A stretch of 10,894 bases of DNA. Origin: Erysipelotrichaceae bacterium. Lineage in GTDB: Bacteria; Bacillota_I; Bacilli_A; RFN20; CAG-826. Positions 6,015 to 10,894 of the stretch are shown here, in pieces. The stretch lies in NCBI GenBank assembly GCA_012729405.1, contig JAAYDH010000085.1, positions 1 to 10,894 of the forward strand, written 5' to 3'. The position numbers and the translations under genes were made by a program. Positions within the stretch are counted from its first letter, which is position 1; each line of letters starts with the position of its first letter. Under the pieces are notes generated by a model. The model was not told the DNA's origin and did not search any database. It was given only the letters and a program-made list of their open reading frames with translations.

Positions 6015-6043
6015 TTTACACGTAGGAATATAAAACTTACAAT
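6015..6043 (+). promoter_or_regulatory. sigma-A-type promoter of the oligopeptide-binding lipoprotein gene
   Basis: TTTACA (6015-6020, 5/6 to TTGACA) and TACAAT (6038-6043, 5/6 to TATAAT) are separated by exactly 17 bases. Transcription would start near 6050, leaving a leader of about 60 nt ahead of ATG 6112. AT-rich upstream DNA could serve as an UP element. Confidence 0.7.
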
Positions 6044-6047
6044 TATC

Positions 6048-6086
6048 CCAAATTCATATTTGGCGTCTCGCATGTGTGCGGTCGCC
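6048..6086 (+). promoter_or_regulatory. structured 5' leader with two overlapping hairpins
   Basis: Hairpin 1: CCAAAT (6048-6053) with ATTTGG (6058-6063), loop TCAT. Hairpin 2: GGCG (6062-6065) with CGCC (6083-6086), enclosing CGCA (6069-6072) with TGCG (6077-6080) around a TGTG loop. The two share G6062-G6063, so they cannot both form fully. The GC-rich second hairpin contrasts with the AT-rich spacer before it. It may stabilise the mRNA of an abundant lipoprotein or regulate it; no known riboswitch class is recognised. Confidence 0.4.
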
Positions 6087-6111
6087 CTTAAAAAAGAAAG
6101 GAGAAAAAGAT

Positions 6112-9102
6112 ATGAAAAAAACAAAACTAGTTGTTTCACTTTTATCGGCTTCTCTCCTCTTTGCCGGATTAACAGCTTGTGGCGGAAGCAAAGGACCAAC
6201 TGAAATTGTTCAGTTCTCCTTCAGCGTCGCCCTCGATACAGGCTATACATCCCTCAAAGTAGACGACACCGCTCAATTAGTCATTACTGAGAACGTGTTT
6301 AGAGAATCAATCGAGAAGTCTGCAACTAAGAAATCAGCTCCAGGCGTTCGCGAAGCTGGTGAAGCCGACGACCCCGTCGCACGCTCATACATCTATCAAA
6401 CAAGCGACGAAGATGTCCTCACGGTTGACGCGAATGGTCTTGTCACCGCTGTTTCTAGTGGTGAAGCTTTCATCACGGTCATCGAATCTACAGAAGAAGT
6501 TACTCGTAGACTGAGAATTGATGTATATGCCGAAGATCCGTTTGAAGGCATCGCTTCATACTCGGATTCAGTTGAACAAAAAGCTGAAATTCTTGGCAAA
6601 CTTGAAAAATACGCCATGGATGAAGGCTTAACTGGAATCTCCCTTTATGAAAATGGTGGATACGTTATGTATAACCCCCGTGTTCAAAAAGGTGTCGAGA
6701 ACTACATTACCGGTTACGGATTTGGTATCTTAGCAGAAGGTAACATTACCTCTGATTTATCAAGCGAAACCAAAGCCGAATGGAAGAAATACTATCATTC
6801 CGCCTCTTCCAGCGATCCAAGAAACATCAACATGCTTGATGCTGAAGGATCTCAAGTTTCCGATTTAGGAAGCTACATCTCCTCCTCATATTGGTCAACC
6901 AAGATGAATGCTCAAAAGAATGGTTACGACTGGTATCCATCCTTAGCGAAGGAAAATCGTCCAATCGCCGGAAGCTACGATAAGGAAAGTGGAGTATTTA
7001 CTGAAAGAGAAGACCAAATCAGCAAGTCTTCTTGGTACAAATTCCACGTCAGAACTGGAGAAGACGGTGTTAAATTCCGTACTCTCTCAGATAAATCCCC
7101 ATATAAGGATTTCAACAACAGAGATGTTACCATCGACGACTATGTCGATGCTTTCAAAGTTTTATTAACTCAGAGCTTCGGTTTATATCGTGGTGCTGAA
7201 TTAGCCGCTGATACTTCTTATGGTATCGTTGGAGCGGACGCTTACTATGCCGGTACTAAAGAAGCCGCTGATATCGATGATGCACTATTCGATTCAACCG
7301 TCGGCATTTACACCGGCGAAGATGAAGGCGGAGAATTCTTGGTCTTCAATATGGTCAATCCTGTTACTCCGTTCTACGCCATGTATGGCTTGTCATCCAG
7401 CCTCTATCAACCATTAGCAAGAGACTTCCTCGCCGCTATGGGTGGTGATGGTGGTGTCAAAGCCGGCCTTGAAAAATACGGAACTTTTATTTCTGGTACC
7501 AGCGGCAACCTCGCTACTCCAGTTGACACAATCCTCTCTCTCGGTGCCTATGTCTTAGAGTACTGGGAAGAAGATAAGACCATCGCTTTCATGAAAAACG
7601 ATAACTGGTTCGAGAACTCACTCCCAGGAATGAGCAACCAATATCGAATTCCCGGTGTTAAGATTGCTGTTTACCCAGGTGCTCAAACCGATAATACTTT
7701 AATCATCAAGGAATTCCTTGATGGAAAACTCGATGCGGCTGGACTTCCAACCATTGACTACATTAAACAATATCGTAATGACCCACGTACAACGACAACC
7801 ACTGGCGATGCTGTTTTCAAACTAAACATCAACGCTTGTACACCAGAACGTTGGGAAGAATTATTCGGTGAAAACGGAGTTATCGACCAAACCGCCAAAG
7901 CAAATTACTGGGATGTCAAACCTTGGATGAGCAACAAGAACTTCTTAAGAGGCATTAACTTCTCTATAGATAGAGAACAATATGCCGCTAACAGAGGTGT
8001 TATTGCTTCCAACCAATACTTCTCATCTAACTACATGATCGATCCAGAAGGCGGTCTTTCATGGAACGCTTCTGACGAGCATGAGGCTGCTATGGCAGAC
8101 TACTATCCAGACACCTTTGGTTACAACCTCACCGCCGCCAAGATCTACTTCCACCAAGCTGTTGCTGAATTAGTCGAAGCTGGCGACCTCGAACTTGGAA
8201 CCAAGACCAACCCAACCGAAATCGAAATCGTCATCGAATGGATGAATCCATCCGATAGCGTTGACTTCGGTGAAGAAATCGCTGAATACATCGAATCAGC
8301 TTTCAACTCCAGCTACGTTAGTGATGGCAAGGTCAAACTTACTGTCGTTAACCATGATGGTACTTCCAACTATTTAGATGTTTACTACAAACACCTAATG
8401 GTCGGTCAATTCGACTTAGGATTCGGTTCTGTTTCTGGAAACTCACTTGATCCATTAAACTTCATGGAAGTGTTAAAATCTGACAACTCTTCTGGCTTCA
8501 CCCTTAACTGGGGACCAGATACCTCTGTTCTCAGCCCGAACTTAATCTATAACGATAGACCATGGTCCTATGATGCCTTATGGGCTGCTGGCGATAGCTT
8601 CGCAATCGTTTCTGGCGGCGAAGCCGTACCCGTCATTAGTTACCTTGATGCTAACTTTGAGATTTTATCTGATGGCAGACTACAAGTTACTGTTGTCACC
8701 AAAGAATTCGACACTGCTGACATTCAATCAATGTTACTAGCCATCTGTATCTTCGCGACTAACGATCCAGAAGAATACAGTGATTATGTCGAAATCTACG
8801 CCTACAGCGATGGCACTACCGACACCGATGAAGAAGGTTTAGAATCATCCTGGGATCGCGTTGTTGGAGAAGATGGTTTAGTGACCTACACAATCGTGTT
8901 TGATACATTTGCTACCTCCTACATGATGTCAAAATATCCTTCCCCAGCGATTGCTGGTTTCGATTCCTATATCAAAGTCATCATTCCATTGCTCGGAATT
9001 GAAGACGAGGGCGTCTTTGATACCACATTCCTCTATTTTGACGAATGGCCAGAGCCAGCGGAAGAACCAACCCCAGCCCCAGCCCCAGCCATCCTTCATT
9101 AA
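6112..9102 (+). CDS. oppA: oligopeptide ABC transporter substrate-binding lipoprotein with N-terminal Big_2 domain
   Basis: 996 residues. A lipoprotein signal peptide (basic KKTK start, hydrophobic core) ends in a lipobox LTAC with Cys23, so the protein is anchored outside the membrane. Residues about 33-140 form a Big_2 Ig-like domain, with the hallmark TSDEDVLTVDANGLVTAVSSGEAFITV at 97-123. Residues about 150-815 look like a family-5 solute-binding (OppA) core of the long type seen in Mollicutes. A further region (about 816-980) and a Pro/Ala tail (EPTPAPAPA) follow; a usual OppA is about 540 residues. ATG 6112 is chosen over GTG 6076 because AAAGGAG (6097-6103) sits eight bases before it and the signal peptide begins there. 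Terminator and separate promoter divide it from oppB. The codon choice looks like that of a highly expressed gene. Peptide specificity is inferred. Confidence 0.85.
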   Translation: MKKTKLVVSLLSASLLFAGLTACGGSKGPTEIVQFSFSVALDTGYTSLKVDDTAQLVITENVFRESIEKSATKKSAPGVREAGEADDPVARSYIYQTSDEDVLTVDANGLVTAVSSGEAFITVIESTEEVTRRLRIDVYAEDPFEGIASYSDSVEQKAEILGKLEKYAMDEGLTGISLYENGGYVMYNPRVQKGVENYITGYGFGILAEGNITSDLSSETKAEWKKYYHSASSSDPRNINMLDAEGSQVSDLGSYISSSYWSTKMNAQKNGYDWYPSLAKENRPIAGSYDKESGVFTEREDQISKSSWYKFHVRTGEDGVKFRTLSDKSPYKDFNNRDVTIDDYVDAFKVLLTQSFGLYRGAELAADTSYGIVGADAYYAGTKEAADIDDALFDSTVGIYTGEDEGGEFLVFNMVNPVTPFYAMYGLSSSLYQPLARDFLAAMGGDGGVKAGLEKYGTFISGTSGNLATPVDTILSLGAYVLEYWEEDKTIAFMKNDNWFENSLPGMSNQYRIPGVKIAVYPGAQTDNTLIIKEFLDGKLDAAGLPTIDYIKQYRNDPRTTTTTGDAVFKLNINACTPERWEELFGENGVIDQTAKANYWDVKPWMSNKNFLRGINFSIDREQYAANRGVIASNQYFSSNYMIDPEGGLSWNASDEHEAAMADYYPDTFGYNLTAAKIYFHQAVAELVEAGDLELGTKTNPTEIEIVIEWMNPSDSVDFGEEIAEYIESAFNSSYVSDGKVKLTVVNHDGTSNYLDVYYKHLMVGQFDLGFGSVSGNSLDPLNFMEVLKSDNSSGFTLNWGPDTSVLSPNLIYNDRPWSYDALWAAGDSFAIVSGGEAVPVISYLDANFEILSDGRLQVTVVTKEFDTADIQSMLLAICIFATNDPEEYSDYVEIYAYSDGTTDTDEEGLESSWDRVVGEDGLVTYTIVFDTFATSYMMSKYPSPAIAGFDSYIKVIIPLLGIEDEGVFDTTFLYFDEWPEPAEEPTPAPAPAILH
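9071..9090 (+). repeat. short tandem repeat (CCCCAG)3 at the 3' end of oppA
   Basis: Three 6-base units CCCCAG plus CC run from 9071 to 9090 and encode alternating Pro-Ala near the C-terminus. The unit is a multiple of three, so copy-number change would lengthen or shorten the Pro-Ala tail without a frameshift. Confidence 0.7.
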
Positions 9103-9155
9103 TCACACTTAGGTGATTAAAAGACTAAGATTTAAAAGTCTTAGTCTTTTTTATT
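9099..9155 (+). terminator. tandem hairpins and intrinsic terminator after oppA
   Basis: The second hairpin, AAAAGACTAAGA (9119-9130) with TCTTAGTCTTTT (9139-9150) and an 8-nt loop, is a perfect 12-bp stem running into T-rich sequence: a strong intrinsic terminator. Just ahead, TTAATCAC (9099-9106) with GTGATTAA (9113-9120) forms an 8-bp hairpin that includes the oppA stop codon and overlaps the second stem by two bases. The pair probably protects the oppA 3' end and limits read-through into oppB. Confidence 0.9.
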
Positions 9156-9171
9156 ATTTCGATTCAAAGTA

Positions 9172-9200
9172 TTGTAATACGTTATACACTAGTGTATAAT
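9172..9200 (+). promoter_or_regulatory. oppB promoter overlapped by an 18-bp palindromic operator
   Basis: TTGTAA (9172-9177, 4/6) and a perfect TATAAT (9195-9200) are 17 bases apart. The perfect palindrome TTATACACTAGTGTATAA (9182-9199) covers most of the spacer and five of the six -10 bases, the classic position for a dimeric repressor operator. Transcription would start near 9207. The repressor is not encoded in this window. Confidence 0.72.
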
Positions 9201-9208
9201 CTAAAAAC

Positions 9209-9222
9209 TAACGGAAACGTTA
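9209..9222 (+). promoter_or_regulatory. leader hairpin or cre-like site downstream of the oppB promoter
   Basis: TAACG (9209-9213) and CGTTA (9218-9222) flank GAAA, giving a 5-bp stem with a GNRA tetraloop right at the start of the transcript. Read as DNA, 9212-9225 matches seven of the ten fixed positions of the CcpA cre consensus (TGNAANCGNTNNCA). Either reading is tentative. Confidence 0.25.
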
Positions 9223-9254
9223 AAGAATGAAAATCAAAAAATAAGGAGGAAAAC

Positions 9255-10292
9255 ATGAGAAAATACGTTCTACAAAGACTATTGCTAGCGTTTATAACCG
9301 CGTTTATCATTTTGTCTTTGACTTACATTCTCGTTGCGGCCTTGCCGATTATTGGTACTTTTGGAAAAGCCTCGTCCATGTTCGCTTACTACCAGGACCA
9401 AGTTCGGTTAGGTTACGCTCTCGATTTTCCGGTCGAGCAGACCGGGTATGGCACACGGTTGTGGTACTACGTCGATTCCACTGGAATAGCTCACTATTGG
9501 TATAAGAGACCAATTCTCGAGTTATATTTCAACTGGTTAAAAAATATTATTACTAAATGGGATTGGGGTCGCTCAACTCAGATTAAGCTAAATGCCTCAG
9601 CCATTAGCATTATCATGCAAAGATTGCCCGTCTCAATGTACTTAAATATCATCTCCGTTATCTTCTCGGTTCCTCTTGGCATCTTGCTTGGTATCTGGGC
9701 CGGTCTTAAGAAAAACACTTGGATCGACCACACCATCTCGACCCTTGTTATGGTTTTCATCTCTATTCCTTCCTTCGTTGTTATTACGTTCATGATATGG
9801 ATATTCGGTTATCAGCTCGGGTGGCTGCCTACACAGTGGCCGAGCACGATTATGCCCGTCAACACGAAAGTGCTCGGATATATCATACCGGTGTTTGCTC
9901 TCTCGTTTGGATCCATATGCGGTTACACGCGATTCGTGCGTGCCGAGTTGTGTGAGGTCATGTCCTCTGAATACTTACTACTAGCGCGTACGAAAGGTTT
10001 AACCAAGAACCAAGCAATTGTTCGTCACGCTCTCCGCAATGCTTTCGTACCCATCCTTCCGTCCATTTTAGCTGAATTCATCGGTATTCTCGGTGGTTCC
10101 ATGATTTTGGAATCCATTTATGGAATTCCCGGTATCGGCTTCTTATATATCAACGCATTAAATACAAAAGATTATAGCGTCTTGATGGTCGATATGGCGG
10201 TCTTCACATTAATTAGCTTAGTTGCTGGAATTGTGCTCGACTTGTCATATGGCTTTATCGATCCGCGTATTAGAATGGGGGCAAAGAAATAA
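9255..10292 (+). CDS. oppB: oligopeptide ABC transporter permease, OppB-type
   Basis: 345 residues. The N-terminus MRKYVLQRLLLAF and first helix (about 8-32) are typical of OppB/DppB. WGRS at 104-107 and RLP at 123-125 match the conserved segment before helix 2, followed by SVPLGILLGIWAG. The cytoplasmic EAA loop that docks with the ATPase is at 244-260 (ARTKGLTKNQAIVRHAL), and GGSMILESIYGIPGIG and YGFIDPRIRMG close the protein as usual. It forms the inner-membrane pore with OppC for peptides delivered by the upstream lipoprotein. The loop between helices 1 and 2 (about 33-103) is longer than usual, making the protein about 30-40 residues longer than standard OppB. The start has a consensus AAGGAGG (9243-9249) five bases upstream. 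Its TAA overlaps the next ATG by one base. Confidence 0.9.
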   Translation: MRKYVLQRLLLAFITAFIILSLTYILVAALPIIGTFGKASSMFAYYQDQVRLGYALDFPVEQTGYGTRLWYYVDSTGIAHYWYKRPILELYFNWLKNIITKWDWGRSTQIKLNASAISIIMQRLPVSMYLNIISVIFSVPLGILLGIWAGLKKNTWIDHTISTLVMVFISIPSFVVITFMIWIFGYQLGWLPTQWPSTIMPVNTKVLGYIIPVFALSFGSICGYTRFVRAELCEVMSSEYLLLARTKGLTKNQAIVRHALRNAFVPILPSILAEFIGILGGSMILESIYGIPGIGFLYINALNTKDYSVLMVDMAVFTLISLVAGIVLDLSYGFIDPRIRMGAKK

Positions 10293-10894
10293 TGAAAAAG
10301 AATAAAGATTTTCAATTCGAAAAACAAGTAACTCCCAAAAATCCCAATAATGAAAACACCTTAGTGGTCACGGATGATGATTTCAAACTAGTCGATAACA
10401 GTGACTACAGCCACGATCAGAAGTTTGAAACGAAACCAACTACATTCTTAAAAGACTCCCTTAAAAGATTCTCCAAGAACAAGTCCTCTGTCGTCGCAAC
10501 CTATATTTTAGGCATCCTTTTACTCGGCAGTGTTCTCATTCCGGTCCTTGACACATCTGTTGTTGACAAACCGAATCCATATCAAACCTATCTCGAACCC
10601 AAATTGTTCGATTCTGGTACTGGTTTCTGGGACGGCACTCGCCGTTTTACCAACATTCCTTACGATCCAGTGACCGGAAAACCTGATCCGCTCGATTTTA
10701 ACCCAAACGCGATTGATGATGATGATTTCCAACAAGTCGGTCAACAATTCACCAACTCCTACAGCAAATATGGTCAAGGTGGATATGTTAAGCTTGGAAG
10801 AAAAGCCGACGAACTGGATAAAGACTCAACCTATCTCGAGAACATTGGTTTTACCCTGAGCACACTCGTCGGTAATACTGTGGTCATCACCTTC
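10292..10894 (+). CDS. oppC: oligopeptide ABC transporter permease, OppC-type (3' end outside window)
   Basis: ATG 10292 overlaps the oppB stop by one base (TAATG), and the frame stays open for 201 codons to the window edge. This is translational coupling and the standard oppB-oppC order. Residues 1-66 are polar and charged (cytoplasmic), ending in FLKDSLKRFSKNKSSVVA, which resembles the OppC N-terminal motif of basic residues before helix 1. Helix 1 spans about 67-86. About 95 mostly polar residues follow, including an Asp cluster (IDDDD), before the next hydrophobic stretch near 186-201. That external loop is longer than in ordinary OppC. The GTDxxGRD motif normally near helix 2 is not seen yet and may lie past the edge. 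The family call rests on context plus the N-terminal pattern. Confidence 0.75.
   Translation, partial: MKKNKDFQFEKQVTPKNPNNENTLVVTDDDFKLVDNSDYSHDQKFETKPTTFLKDSLKRFSKNKSSVVATYILGILLLGSVLIPVLDTSVVDKPNPYQTYLEPKLFDSGTGFWDGTRRFTNIPYDPVTGKPDPLDFNPNAIDDDDFQQVGQQFTNSYSKYGQGGYVKLGRKADELDKDSTYLENIGFTLSTLVGNTVVITF

Noticed and set aside
6076..6111. GTG 6076 start for the oppA gene, adding 12 residues
   Set aside because: The extension would put charged residues ahead of the signal peptide and translate through the ribosome binding site AAAGGAG; ATG 6112 starts a textbook lipoprotein signal.
1..10894. Mobile element, prophage, CRISPR array or defence system
   Set aside because: No transposase, integrase, terminal repeats, spaced repeats, Cas or toxin-antitoxin-like genes are seen; the tRNA pair has no adjacent integrase or duplicated tRNA end.
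1..10894. UGA-as-tryptophan genetic code
   Set aside because: All genes read through with UGG for Trp and none needs an in-frame UGA. The complete genes stop at UAA and the partial first gene at UAG, so UGA is simply not used as a stop in this small sample.

Overview
The window suggests a low-to-moderate GC Bacilli/Mollicutes-type bacterium, for example an Acholeplasma-, Izemoplasma- or RF39-like lineage. The evidence is AT-rich spacers, a tRNA pair in the order CAU–Ser(UGA) known from Firmicutes clusters, a very long OppA-like lipoprotein, and a PTS_EIIC_2 protein. Tryptophan is encoded throughout by UGG and no reading frame needs UGA as Trp, so the genetic code looks standard, unlike Mycoplasma. 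This is inference from family resemblance; no taxonomic marker gene is present.

Layout. 1-205: C-terminal tail of an unidentified membrane protein. 262/298-1461: PTS_EIIC_2-type integral membrane protein with an intrinsic terminator. 1517-2149 (+): AlkD-like DNA alkylation repair protein, whose stop codon abuts that of a convergent short-chain dehydrogenase (2150-2953, -). 3070-3744 and 3782-5503 (+): a YhhN/TMEM86-type membrane protein followed by a 573-residue protein whose C-terminal third carries an HPr-kinase/PEPCK-like P-loop (GDSGAGKSE) behind about 340 residues I cannot assign. 5585-5758: two tRNA genes (anticodons CAU and UGA) with a promoter and terminator. 5824-6111: very AT-rich spacer with palindromes and the oppA promoter. 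6112-9102: oligopeptide-binding lipoprotein with an N-terminal Big_2 (Ig-like) domain. 9119-9155: terminator. 9172-9200: strong promoter overlain by a perfect 18-bp palindrome. 9255 to the end: oppB and the start of oppC.

How the genes work together. The right half is an oligopeptide ABC importer (OppA lipoprotein, OppB and OppC permeases; the ATPases OppD/OppF would be expected beyond the right edge). The receptor gene has its own promoter and terminator, and the permease operon has a separate, probably repressor-controlled promoter. The left half is a set of short transcription units with housekeeping or lipid/DNA-repair flavour. There is no sign of phage, transposon or CRISPR.

The most interesting items are the uncharacterised HprK/PEPCK-like P-loop protein, an anticodon loop with C instead of the near-universal U33, the palindrome-covered oppBC promoter, and -10 elements placed exactly for leaderless mRNAs at genes lacking a Shine-Dalgarno sequence.
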